Shown here: positions 1-30,100 of the stretch, in pieces
How the letters are laid out: every line of letters starts with the position of its first letter
Position numbering within the stretch: the stretch's first letter is position 1
Source of the DNA: Microglena sp. YARC
Lineage: Eukaryota > Chlorophyta > Chlorophyceae > Chlamydomonadales > Chlamydomonadaceae
Direction: 5' to 3'
Assembly: GCA_022414725.1 (NCBI GenBank)
Contig: CM039464.1
Span: forward strand, 9,541,527-9,605,526
Length of the DNA stretch: 64,000 bases
The notes under the pieces: model-generated
What the model saw: the letters and a program-made list of their open reading frames with translations, nothing else
Databases searched by the model: none
What the model was told of the DNA's origin: nothing
Made by a program: the position numbers and the translations under genes

Positions 1-237
1 ATAATGTGTTCATTTATTTATTATTCATGTATTTCTTTCTTTCTTTTTTATTATTGTATTTATTTATCTACTCAAAAAATGTAGTTAATTTATTAAAAGA
101 TCAGCGTCATTCACTGGCACATAGTGGATGACCCCCTTTTTCCTTATAAGAGCGCCATCTTCCCTAACTTGTCCCTGGAGGGGTCATGCAGCAGCTCGGC
201 GGTCTACTCACAAAAAAATGTACAGTGGTAAGGATCA
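1..237. other. AT-rich non-coding start of window
   Basis: This stretch is T-rich, then mixed sequence. I see no exon, RNA gene or recognisable element. It presumably lies in an intron of the hexosaminidase gene, whose earlier exons would lie before the window. Confidence 0.4.
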
Positions 238-705
238 GCCAGCCACCAACCACCAACTACCACCAACCACCACCTACCACCTACCACCAACTACCAACTA
301 CCACCAACCGCCACCTACCACCACCACCTACCACCAACCACCAACAACTACCACCTACCACCATACACCACTACCTACCACCTACCACCAACAACTACCA
401 CCAATCACCACCTACCGCGTACAACCACTATCTACCACCACCAACTACCACCAACCACCACATACCAACTACCTGAACTACCTGAACTACCACATATCTG
501 AACTACCACCTACCATCAACCACCACCTACCATCAACCACCACCTACCACCACCAACTACCACCAACCACCACATACCACCTACCTGAACTACCTGAACC
601 ACCACATATCTGAACCTGCCACCTACCATCAACCACCACCTACCACCAACCACCAACCACCACCTCCCCCAACTACCACCTATCTGAAGTGTTACAAAAA
701 CCTCA
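238..705. repeat. ACC-rich simple repeat (CCACCAACTACCACC type)
   Basis: Degenerate repeats of CCACCAACTAC and CCACCTACCA fill about 470 bases. Two long open frames here read only as Thr/Tyr/His/Pro low complexity and are artefacts. The tract is C-rich and purine-poor and lies upstream of the acceptor array of the first visible hexosaminidase exon. Confidence 0.85.
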
Positions 706-1028
706 ACCTTTCACTGCTCTAGGCTCATCCATGCAGCTTACAACAGTGACATGAAGTGTAACAAAGTGTAACAAAAACCTCAACCTGTCACTGATCTAGG
801 CTCATCCATGCAGCTTACGACAGGGACATGCAGTGTAATGAAGTGTAACAATACCTCAACCTCTCACTGCTCTAGGCTCATCCATGCAGCTTACGACAGG
901 GACATGCAGTGTAATAAATTGTAACAATACCTCAACCTCTCACTGCTCTAGACTCATCCATGCAGCTTACAACAGTGACATGAAGTGTAACAAAGTGTAA
1001 CAAAAACCTCAACCTTTCACTGCTCTAG
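700..1028 (+). repeat. Exon-edge array: four copies of the acceptor and 5' edge of hexosaminidase exon 1029-1149
   Basis: The unit is about 77 bp, with decoy acceptors ending at 722, 799, 875 and 951, and the real one at 1028. Each unit carries a pyrimidine tract, an AG and a degenerate copy of the first 30 or so exon bases (GGCTCATCCATGCAGCTTAC against exon GGCTCATTCATGCTGCTTAC). The spacing is regular at 76-77 bp. Only the last copy continues into the conserved GH20 sequence. Confidence 0.85.
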
Positions 1029-18661
<17,633 letters not shown>

Positions 18662-18856
18662 GCACACAAAAAAAGGAAAAAAAAGAGAACGTCTGCAGGG
18701 GCGTGGTGTTAAGGGGACCCTCCCGTACGCTGCAGCTAGAGCACAAAAAGCATTATTAACTATTTTTACCACATTAGCCATCTGATTATCATTATTATAT
18801 ATGATTTATTCGTTTTCCAACGTAGGCCATCTGATCGCAAAATTGAATTATCACAG

Positions 18857-19108
<252 letters not shown>

Positions 19109-19169
19109 CATGTAACAATCAAACCCAATCCAATAGATTAATAAGACAAAATGACAAAAAGAGGCGACA

Positions 19170-19310
19170 AAACCACAGTTACTACTGAAAGGACCCCTCC
19201 TAAACCAATATAACGATAGATATAGCCCCCCCCACCCCCCCCCACCCCACCCTACCCTACACACACACATGCACAGTTCAAACCAATATAACGTTAGAGA
19301 CAGCCCCCCC

Positions 19311-19341
<31 letters not shown>

Positions 19342-19345
19342 CCTA
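19170..19345. repeat. C-rich and CA-rich spacer with a repeated AACCAATATAACG word
   Basis: Two diverged copies containing AAACCAATATAACG, an AGA-rich patch and a poly-C tract, followed by (CA)n. Confidence 0.6.
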
Positions 19346-19504
19346 AACTAATTTTGAAAACAGTATAAAGGATGCATATGTAGTGTGGAATTTGGCTACC
19401 CCTGGACTGTATCAACATTATCTGGACCTGTACCAACATAAGCTGATCCAACAGACGTGATCTTTTTTATTCCCACAACCAACCACTTGCCCCACCGAGT
19501 CCCA

Positions 19505-19702
19505 TTTTGCAGGTGTTCAGGGCCCCCGTTGGTAAAACGATTGTTTGGGGTTCAATTCATCAGTTTTTTTTTTTCTTTTTAAGCCCTTCCTACACAGTTG
19601 GGCACGTCCCTTTAGCCTATTTGGCCTACCCCTGGACTGTAATATACATACATACATACATACATACATACATACACACATACATACATACATACATGCA
19701 AC
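19505..19702 (+). mobile_element. SINE-like element with (ACAT)n tail
   Basis: The head is GGGCCCCCGTTGGTAAAACG, then GGGGTTCAATTCATCAG and poly-T. The body ends TACCCCTGGACTGTAATATA, followed by (CATA)n. Confidence 0.8.
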
Positions 19703-19867
19703 CCACCACTTGCCCCACCGTGTCCCATTTTGCAGGTGTCCTGGGGCTTTCCTGCTGGACCTATTGGGCCTGGGCACTGCCCTTCCGAAATGAATGAGAA
19801 TTGAGACGCTGGCTGTGATATACTGGTGCACTTCTGAGTTCTGACATGGTTGCTTTGCTTACCTATA

Positions 19868-20385
19868 CGTATGTTACAGTCCAGGGGTAGGCCAAATAGG
19901 CTGAGAAGACTTGACCGACCATGATAAGAAGGGATTAAAAAGAGAAGGCATTGATGAACCTGGCTACCAATGTCTTATTTTAGCCCTTCCCATTGTAGAA
20001 TTACAAGATCACTGTAGCACGAACTCAGGCCCCCCGTCAATAAAATGATTGCTTGGGTTTCAGTTCTCCATTGCTTTTTATTTTTAAGCCCTCCGTATCA
20101 CAGTTGGGCAAGTCCCTTTAGCCTACCCCTGGACTGTAACATACATTCAAACTATACACTTGGGCAGCGTACACGACTACTCTAGCCAGTGGCAAGATTT
20201 GGATGTTGATTGATTACATGGCCTTTCAGCCTCCAAGCTGCTTACCTGCTTGCCCGCCAGTAAAACGATCGTTTGAGGTTCAGTTCATCAATGCTTTTCC
20301 TTGTTAGCCCTTCCTATAACGGTTGGACAAGTCCCTACAGCCTATATGGCCTACCCTTGGACTGTACCATACTTACGTACCTGGC
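19868..20385. mobile_element. Cluster of three SINE-like copies
   Basis: One minus-strand copy at about 19872-19985 (TTACAGTCCAGGGGTAGGCC) and two plus-strand copies at about 20025-20145 and 20262-20375 (GTAAAACGATCGTTTGAGGT, then CCTACCCTTGGACTGTA). Confidence 0.7.
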
Positions 20386-21137
20386 ATATCATTCATTACA
20401 TTGATATATACAGGCTATAGTTGACCAAAGACAAGCCCACTCCATATCATCCGGGTGGGCCGAAGTCAGCCCCCATTTAAGTTGAAGGGGGTTAGGGTTT
20501 AGTGGTTCAGGTTTTGATTCAATTCAAAAATCAAGCAAACGGACAACGGGGAGACCCTGGGGGCGGGGTTGGGGGGGCCTGGGGCGGGCCTGGGGGGGCA
20601 TAGCCCGGCATAGCCTGCGTCCTGCGACGCTACTACCCCACTGAAGCTGCGTCAGCTACGCAACAATTCCCTCCCCACGTTGCGTCTCAGGATGCAACGG
20701 AACCTTCGACGTTGTGTCTGCGACGCAGGACGCAGCGTCCTCAACAACCCTGTGCCAAAGAGACTCGCCCAACCTCGGGAGACGAAGATGAACTCCAGAT
20801 ATAATTATATAATAACGTACGTCGGCGTGGCACGTCGATGTGGCGAATTAACCGAACAACCCAGCGAAGAAGGCGTTTGCCGTTCCCAGACTTTCAACAG
20901 GAAATTCAACGAGGGCCAGTTAGATAATTAGATGCAAGATAAGATCATACGAGAAAGAATCCGTCGTACCGCGTGTTGTACCGTCTACGTGGGCTGATAC
21001 ATCGATTTTTGCTACGAACATGGGCTTCGATTTCGAGCGGAGAGAGAGTGTGCAACTTCGTTTCTGTATCTGAAATCCCGTCTGCCCCCCAACCTGCATT
21101 TGCTGCTGTTTGCTGCCCGATTTAGATCAGACGCTCA
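20386..21137. other. Intergenic region with a dispersed CGTCGCAGGACGCA-type repeat
   Basis: This lies between the hexosaminidase gene and the next one. At 20640-20740 lies a repeat (CTCCCCACGTTGCGTCTCAG, TCTGCGACGCAGGACGCAGC) that recurs inverted at about 31985-32060 and directly at about 37640-37710. No promoter motif is identified. Confidence 0.55.
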
Positions 21138-21155
21138 ATGAGTGGGCAATGGAAG
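21138..21155 (+). CDS. Beta-helix gene exon 1 (MSGQWK)
   Basis: A short first exon with ATG at 21138 and donor GTTAGT at 21156, phase 0. It was chosen because it joins in frame to the next exon. A longer or different 5' exon is possible. Confidence 0.5.
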
Positions 21156-24100
21156 GTTAGTCTTTCCAAATTGCAATTTCGTCCAGCCAACCTGCTTCAC
21201 AACGGAGGCCGATTCTTATCTTTGATTGACGCGGGATCCATGACATTGCCTATTACGAAGTACTGCCCGCTTTCGGGTTTCGACCCGAATGCAGCTTGCC
21301 TGAATACGTCTCATGCGTATTTCATTTGGTATCCCCCCCCCCTTCTCTACACTTCGACGTGCCTGTGCAACCTTGAATTATCATCACCACCATCCTTCCT
21401 TCCCTCTCGCAGCAGGGATTCGAGGATTGCCTCGCGGTTTGGTTAGAGAAGGAGAACGTTTCTGCCGAGGCTATCGATCAGCTGTGTCAGTATGGCTACA
21501 CCTCCCTCAACAATCTGGGGGTGGCATATGGAGGTATGTTACACCGGTGTAAGACATGCAGAGTACGTTGAAGCAATCTCCACCTACACCTGAGCCATGC
21601 ATACTAGCAGGACAGGGATTTAAACCTTGGCAGTATATATCTTGATACAATATATGCTGAATGATCAGGTGATCAAATGAAAGAAATCTCAAGATTTTTG
21701 ATTGAAGGATTAGCCTATAAAAATCGTGTGTCCGTGTGTTCGTGTGTCACATACTACTATTTCAGGTTTCACCTCAAATAAAAAACAGCACGTTTTAAAG
21801 TGTATAACAATCATAAGACTTATCAACCCCGGGCAGATTCTCAGGAGAGCACAGATAAGCTTCGCAATGGAGGTTGAAGAGATGGGAAACAGGAGGGAGG
21901 AGCTTCCGTGTTCCAAGTATTTTTGTACCTCATGCGTCCAAATGAGTGCTAGCGTGCACTTTTGACATGTGATCGTACGTGTAAATCTTGGGGATATGGG
22001 TTGAGCAGCTCAGGATATATAAAATGAGCTTAAAAACTCAAACTCACCTGGGGGCTTGTTGCCAAAACTTTGAATTCAAACTCAAACTCAAACTCAGACT
22101 CAAATTCAAATTCAGGAGCACTGCTTGCATCATCCCATCTTTGCAGGGGCCTGTGACGACATCGCTGTGTGGGAGGGTGATGATGCTCGTCAGTTGAATC
22201 TGTTGCTCAGCGAGGTTCCAGCCTTGTCCTCCCTCATGGCCATGAAGCTTCTCAAACATCTGGCTAAGCATAAAAAGAGACAAAGCAGAAGGAACGGCTT
22301 GGTGAGAATGACGGGGTACATCTTCAATGGCACAACACACAATTATAACATGTAACATGTAACTGTCAAAATATCAAACCGACAAAATAAGAAACTGATA
22401 TATGTGAAACTGACAGAATATGAAACAGACAGTAAAAACATGCTGACTGGATGAAAGGCACAATATAATATTGGAGAGACTCGGGCTGAAAGTAAAAGAT
22501 TATATTTCGAAACGAGTTAGTTCATGGAACAGTGACACAAGCAAGGATATAAAAGAAATTACACAAGCAAGGAAATGAAAGAAATTACATAAGCAAGGAT
22601 GTAAAAGAAATGACACAAGCAAGGAAATGAAAGAAATGGCACAAGCAAGGGAATGGAAGAAATTGCACAAGCAAGGAATTGAAAGAAATGACACAAGCAA
22701 GGAAATGAAAGAAATGACACAAGCAAGGAAATGAAAGAAATGACACAAGCAAGGAAATGAAAGAAATGACACAAGCAAGGAAATGAAAGAAATGACACAA
22801 GCAAGGAAATGAAAGAAATGACACAAGCAAGGGAATGGAAGAAATTACACAAGCAAGGGAATGGAAGAAATTACACAAGCAAGGAAATGGAAGAAATGAC
22901 ACAAGCAAGGAAATAAAAGAAATGACACAAGCAAGGAAATGAAAGAAATAACACAAGCAAGGAAATGAAAGAAATTACGCAAGCAAGGAAATGAAAGAAA
23001 TTACGCAAGCAAGGAAATGAAAGAAATGACACAAACAAGGAATTCAGCTTCACTGTCATTCTCTTGGCTTCTCCTCTTAATTTTTACCATTATCCCCAGA
23101 TGATTGTCGTAGTATGTGTAGATGGTAGTCTATCTAGCTTCTATCTAGCCTCCGGGTTTAGGTTTTAGGGTTTGGGGAGTGAAGCAGGTCCTCTTGATCC
23201 ACAGCAGAACTGGTGTACAGCACATAGATCACACACACATTCCCCTAAGTACTGTGTGTACACGAGGCCTTTAGTTTCCAGGGAGTCATTTCAGGATTTA
23301 GGGAGTGATTGACGGGTTTTAGGGGGGGGGGGGGCTTTGGGAAAGATTTAGTGAGTGAAGGGAGTTTAGAGGGCGCTTAGGGAGTTTAAGGGCGTTAGGG
23401 AATGCTCGTGTTTTCTGCCACCCAGCCTGGAGGGATTTAGGGGGTGAGGGAATGTTCTTAAGTGGATTTCTTAAGGGGGTCCTTCGAGGTGCTAAGGGAG
23501 GGATGTAGGGTATGATGGAATGTTCTTGTGTGGATTTCTGAAGGGGGTCCCTTGAGGGGCTAAGAGAGGGATGTAGGGGATGAGGCAATGTTCATAAGTG
23601 GATTTCTGAAGGGGGTCCCTTGAGGGGCTAAGAGAGGGATGTAGGGGATGAGGCAATGTTCATAAGTGGATTTCTGAAGGGGGTCCCTTGAAGGGCTAAG
23701 AGAGGGATGTAGGGGATGAGGCAATGTTCATAAGTGGATTTCTGAAGGGGGTCCCTTGAGGGGCTAAGAGAGGGATGTAGGGGATGAGGCAATGTTCATA
23801 AGTGGATTTCTTAAGTGGGTGCCTTGAGGAGCTAGGGGAGGGATGTAGGGGATGAAGGAATGCTTATGTTTTCTGCCACCCAGCCTGGCGTATTTTGACT
23901 GTCCCATGTGTTGTTGCTCTACTCTGGGATTGGGATAGGTGTAGTGATGACCCAGGCCCTGTTTGGCACATGAGTGCGCGTCTAACCTACATACTGGTAT
24001 TCTACCCTGCAGCCTGGCGTATGTGGCATCCTGTTCCACCTGTTGTTGCTCTGCTCTGGCATCGGGATGGGTGTGGTGATGATGCAGGCCCTGTTTGGCG

Positions 24101-27100
24101 CATGAGTGCACGCCTAACCCACATACTGGTGTTCTACCCTGCAGCCTGGCGTATGTGGCATCCTGTTCCACCTGCTGTTGCTCTGCTCCGGCATCTAGAT
24201 AGGTGTGGTGATGATGCAGGCCCTGTTTGGCACATGAGCGCATGACTAACCCACATACTGGTATTCTACCCTGCAGCCTGGCGTATGTGGCATCCTGTTA
24301 CACCTGTTGTTGCTCTGCACCGGCATTGGGATAGGTGTAGTGATGACCCAGGCCCTGTTTGACACAGAGGGCATGACTAACCCACATACTGGTATTCTAC
24401 CCTGCAGCCTGGCGTATGTGGCATCCTGTTCCACCTGTTGTTGCTCTGCTCTGGCATCGGGATAGGTGTGGTGATGATGCAGGCCCCGGCTGAGAGACAT
24501 CATCATGTGAGCAAGGCAATAAATTTCATGCAGAGCAAGAGCAACGAGTTTAGTGACTTTGTCAAGAGCAGCGAGTTCAGCGACTTCGTGAGCAGCCTCG
24601 TGGAAAAGGCGAAGGTGAGAGGTGGGGGAGGAAGGGGGATGGGGGAAGGAAGAGCAGGGAAAGGCAAGGGAGATGAGAGGTGGGCCAGGAAGAACGGAGG
24701 AGGGTAGGACTTTGTGAGCAGCATCGTGGGCAAGAGAAAGGTGAGAGGTGGAAGTTTTATTTGTTCGATATTGCATTTGCAATTGTCGATGAGTGAGGAC
24801 GATGCAAATATTTTTGTTTTGGGGTGTAGGGTTTAGCGTTGAAGGAGGGGGAAGGGGAGGGGGAAGGGGAGGGGAGAGGAAAGCGGGGTGGGGTGGGGGG
24901 AGGGGAGGGGGAAGGGGGAGGGTAAAGGGGAAGGGGGTGGGAGAGGGAAGGGGGACGGGAGAAAGAAGGGAGAAGGGGGATGGGAGGGGAAGGGGAGGGG
25001 AGAAGGAAGGGATGGGCAGGGGGGAGGGGAGGGGGAGGGGGGGGAGGGAAAGGGGGGCAGAGGGAAGGGGGGGGGGGGGGGGAGAGGGAAGGGGAGAGGG
25101 AGAGGACAGGGAAGGGACAGGGAAGGGGAAGGGGAGGGAGAAGGGGAGGGGATAGGCAGTGAAGGAAGAGCAAGGAAAGGCAAGGGAGATGTGAGGAGGG
25201 GCAGTGAGAACGGAGGAGGATAGGCAAGGGGAGGAGTGGAACGGGAGAGAGGGGAGGTATGTACACACATGCACCTACCTCATTACACAGATCAAATATT
25301 CATATCCATCTTATATGTAGGGTTGGGAAGCAAGCATATATTTTGGTTTTTATATGCCATATAAACGTAAACGTATTAACGTATTAAAGTATGTATATAA
25401 ACGTACAAAAACGTTTGATAATTTCGTGCACTTGTGGTGGAAATACTGTCACTTAGGTTTAAAGCTATTGCCGCGTAGCTAATTTTATATTTTACTCCGC
25501 CAATTTTCCGCGTCGCTTGCGACGCTGCATAGGACTTGTTTGATTAATGCATCCTGATATATCACCAACATGTTTGAACATGGAACCACGATTGGCTGTT
25601 CAGGATGCTCGAGCTGTTGCAGCTGCTGTATATTATTGATTATGCAGATATATATAGTCATATTACCTATATTACCTATACATATATACAGCTCGCCTAC
25701 ATATATAATATCTCTGACAGTTTGGGCCCTGCTCAGGATGCTCAAGCTGTTGCAGCTGCAGCTGCTGCGCAAGCGAGCACCATGGCCAGCTCAACCATGG
25801 CCAGCTCATTCGGATCAGGAGGAAAGCAGCGTACACATATAGTGTATGTTAGTTCCTCCAAGTTGGCTGACCTGGCAGACCTAATCAGCGCTGCCAAGGA
25901 GCCCACCATCTATGACCTCCAGGAAAAGACTATCAAGGGGGACCTGCTAAACGTGATTCAGGTAGGGAGGTTGTGGAGTTGGGGTGGGTTGGGCTAGGAC
26001 CTCCAGGACAAGACTATCAAGGGGGACCTGCCAAATGTGATTCAGGTAGGTAGGTTGTGGAGTTGGTGTGGGGTGGGCTAGGACCTCCAGGACAAGACAA
26101 TCCAGGGGGGGCTGCCAAATGTGATTCAGGTGGGGAGGTTTTGGAGTTGGGTGGGTGGGGGGGTGGGGGGGCTGTGAGGGTGGGTAACAGGATGGTGTGG
26201 GGTTTGTGGGGTGTGGGGTGTATGTTTTTTGTCCACATGTTAGAACTATTTCTGCTTGTTTATTGTCCGCATGATGGTTTAATACCGACACTCGTCACTA
26301 CTTGTCACAGCTTTCATTACTCTCCCATTTCCTCTGTTTTGGTCTGATTCGGAAACAGTGCCTATACCCCCCCCCCCCCACACACACCCCCCCACACACA
26401 CACACATTCTCAGATCCACATACCCACACGCCCACACACACCAAGATGAGATTGAATCATCAGAGCTCCCCCCAGTCTGAATACCATTGTTCATTACGTA
26501 ATATTTCTTCATGTCCGGATTGTACAAGAATTTTTAGACTTGGCCGTAATCGCCTATTTATTTAATGATTGTCAGGATTAGCCCGTTCTCTACCGCCGTA
26601 AGGCAGGGCTCCCTTAATACCACGCAACGCCAGGTGTTATCATTACTAATGATTGTCAGTAGGATGCCGCTTGTTCCTATTATAATACATGCTTCACGAT
26701 TTGTGTTTCCATCCATTACTGTTTCTTTTTTGGCTACGCTTAGCAGCTTCTAGGTAGCTCTTTTCCCCCGTCCTTGGGCCAGCATAGCAGCTTCTTGGCA
26801 GCTCCTTTTCCCCGACCTTGGGCCAGCCTAGCAGCTTCTTGACAGCTCCTTTTCCCCGTCCTTGGGCTAGCCTTGCAGCTTCTAGGAAGCTTCTTTTCCC
26901 TGTCCTTGGGCCAGCCTAGCAGCTTCTTGGCAGCTCCTTTTCCCCGTCCTTGGGCTTACCTGGCAGCTTCTAGGCAGCTCCCTTTCCCCGTCCTTGGGCC
27001 AGTCTAGCAGCTTCTAGGGAGCTCCTTTTCCCCGTCCTTGGGCCAACCTCGCAGCTTCTAGGGAGCTCCTTTTCCCCGTCCTTGGGCCAGCCTAGCAGCT

Positions 27101-30100
27101 TCTTGGCAGCTCCTTTTCCCCGTCCTTGGGGAAACCTAGAACTTAGCTAGTATATATAAAAGCTGACGTTACGGGCCCTCAAATACAACTGAAATGTTTG
27201 GACTAAATCTAAACTAAAATAGACCTAAATGCTAATGACCCATGACCTCCTGTAACCTGCAGGTTCAAGCAGCCAACACTACCATTTGTAGCGGATCCAT
27301 AGACAGCTCGTCCTGTGGCAGCTCGTACTAATTTGTAATTTTTGACCTACGACCTCCTGTAACCCATACACCCTAACCCATACACCCTAACCCATGACCT
27401 CCTGTAACCTATACACGCCGACAACCTACAGGTTTGAGCTGACAACATTACCATTTGTAGCGGATCCATAGACAGCCCCAATAGATTCGTATTTTTTAAT
27501 TATTGACCCATGACCTCCTGTAACCCTTACACCCTGACCCATGACCTCCTGTAACCTATACATGTTGACAACCCGCAGGTTCGAGCTGACAACATTACGA
27601 TCCGTAGCGGATCCATAGACAGCCCCAATGCATTACAATTATTTGAGGTGAGGTCTGGTGTTGGTTAGACTAGATTGTTGAATGGAATTCATGATGGCAT
27701 GTATTTTTTACTGCTTGCTTTTTTGTTTGAACCATGTGCAGAATTAATGATACACAAATGTTTACTGTTTGCTTTTTTGTTTGAACCATGTGAAGAGTAA
27801 ATGATACAAGTTCTATGCAGCGTCGCCTGCGGCGCTACAAAATGGCGGAGAGTTATCGCTAGGGAGCGACAGGTGGCAACGGAAGCGAGTTAGTTACGAG
27901 GCCGTTGGCTGACGTGTCGGGCTTCATCACGGTCAGATGGATGGATGGATGGATGGTCGGACGGACGGACAAATGGGTAACACTGGGGGCTACCACCCCC
28001 CAGAAGGGGGGGCTCCGCCAAAAAACATGTTTTACTGCTTGCTTTTTTGTTTGAACCATGCGAAGCATTAATGATGAAAAGGAAGATGATAAACCTATAT
28101 GTTTGCTGCGTTATGAAGAATTAACATATACATCGTTATCTTTTTTTTGTTGCTATTAGTCTCATGGGACTATCTTATCTTCTCATTACAACTCAAACCA
28201 ATGGGGTCCCAAAGCCTATTTTGCTGCGTTATGAAGAATTAATTATGAATTCGTTTGAATTATGCGAAGCATGGTTAGAAGTCCCCCCCCCGAAGTTGTG
28301 GCGCATGCTTGAGGACTAATGTCAGTAAATAAATAAATACATGGTACGCCTTGTGTGTGGGTGTGTGTGTGTGCGTGGGGTGCGCATGTGTGCCGTGTGT
28401 GGTGGTGGTGGTGTCACATGGTGTGTGTCACTCTCCTCTAAACTCAATGTCTCTCTCTCCCAATGTGAGAGGACTGGTGTGGAAGCTGTGGCGCTTGCTT
28501 GAGGACTGGTGTCAGTAAATAAAGAAAAAGTACGCCTTAAGCATACCTTATTACAAGGCGTGAGGTTGAGGGGGCCAGAAAGACCAAGTAAAAGTAATGA
28601 GAACTCCTGGTGAGGTTGAGGGGGCCAGCCCGTTTGCTTGCGGACTGGTGTGGGAGTTGCGGCGCACGCTTGAGGACTGGTGTGGGAGTTGTGGCGCATG
28701 CTTGAGGACTGGTGTTAGTACATAAAAAATAGCACGCCTTATTACGAGGCGTGAGGTTGAGGGGGGCAGACCGTTTGCTTGCACTGGGGACAACCGCCAA
28801 CTTCGTACGATCTTTGCTTCTTTTCCTCTCTAGCAGTGTCATAAAAATTCAGTAGATGATTTGAATTTGAATTCAGTAGATGATTTGAATTTGAATTCAG
28901 TAGATGATTTGAAGTTGTGGCGCATGCTTGAGGACTGGTGTCAGTAAATAAATAAATAGTATGTCTTAATACGAGGCGTGACGTTGAGGGGGCCATCAAC
29001 AACAACAAGTAGAAGTAATGAGAACGCCTGGTGGGGCGTGGTGTTAAGGGAGCCCCGTTTTACGGCGGTAGAGAATGGGCTGCTACTTTACCTGAACAAG
29101 GCAACTGGTGTCAGTAAATGAATAAATGGTATGCCTAATAACGACAGGGATATTGTTTTCAAATAAAAAAGCGGAAATCTTATTCCTTTTTATTTTATTC
29201 CTCCCTATTTTCCTCCCAAAACAGGATCCTTTTTCCGATTTTGGTCGATTTGGGTAATTTTTAGTCAATTTCAGTAAACAAAAAAATCAGGTTTCTTATT
29301 CCGGCAATTTCGGCCAAAACGGGGTCTCGTATTCCGATCGGAATGTATCCCAGAAACTAAATCCCTGTATGACGAGGTGGGGGTTCAGGGGTATAGCCCG
29401 TTTGCTTGCACTGGGGCCAACCACCAAGATGTTTTGATAAGTAAATAAATAGAAAGTACGCCTTATTACACGGCGTGAGGTTGAGGGGGGCAGCCCACTT
29501 GCTTGCACTGGGGCCAACCACCAAGATGTATCAATAAGTAAATAAATGAATAGTACGCCTTATTACGAGGCATGAGGTTGAGGAGGCCAGCAACACCAAT
29601 AAACCCTAAACCCCAAACCCCAAACCCAAGGCAGGTACTAGGCCACCACTTCAAGCTGGAGGAGTTGACGGTGAACGACAAGAGCAAAGAATTCGATAAA
29701 CCCCAAACCCTTAACCCTTAACCCTAAACCCAACGCAGGTACTAGGCCACCACTTCAAGCTGGAGGAGTTGACGGTGAACGGCAAGAGCAAAGAATTCAA
29801 TAAACCCCAAACCCTAAACCCTAAACCCTAAACCCAACGCAGGTACTAGGCCACCACTTCAAGCTGGAGGAGTTGACGGTGAACGGCAAGAGCAAAGAAT
29901 TCAACGGGTTTGGCGCTACAGGGCTCATCCACTTCAAGGCAGCGAAGCATGCGAAGGTCAAGGGCTGCACTATTGCTGGGGGTGAGGCGGCTATTGCCAT
30001 CAAGGATGGGGCGTCAGTGGACGTGACAGGCTCAGACCTCAGTGGCTTGGCCGTACATGGGGAGGGCACCAAGGTGGTGGTGAAGAAGAGCAAGGTAGGT

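Noticed and set aside
20680..20931. 83-residue open frame before the beta-helix gene
   Set aside because: It begins inside the dispersed CGTCGCAGGACGCA repeat and has no recognisable motif or splice continuation.
24246..25274. 342-residue Pro/Leu/Ser-rich minus-strand frame
   Set aside because: It lies on GGGGAGG low-complexity sequence and on the antisense of the beta-helix gene's exon 4 array.
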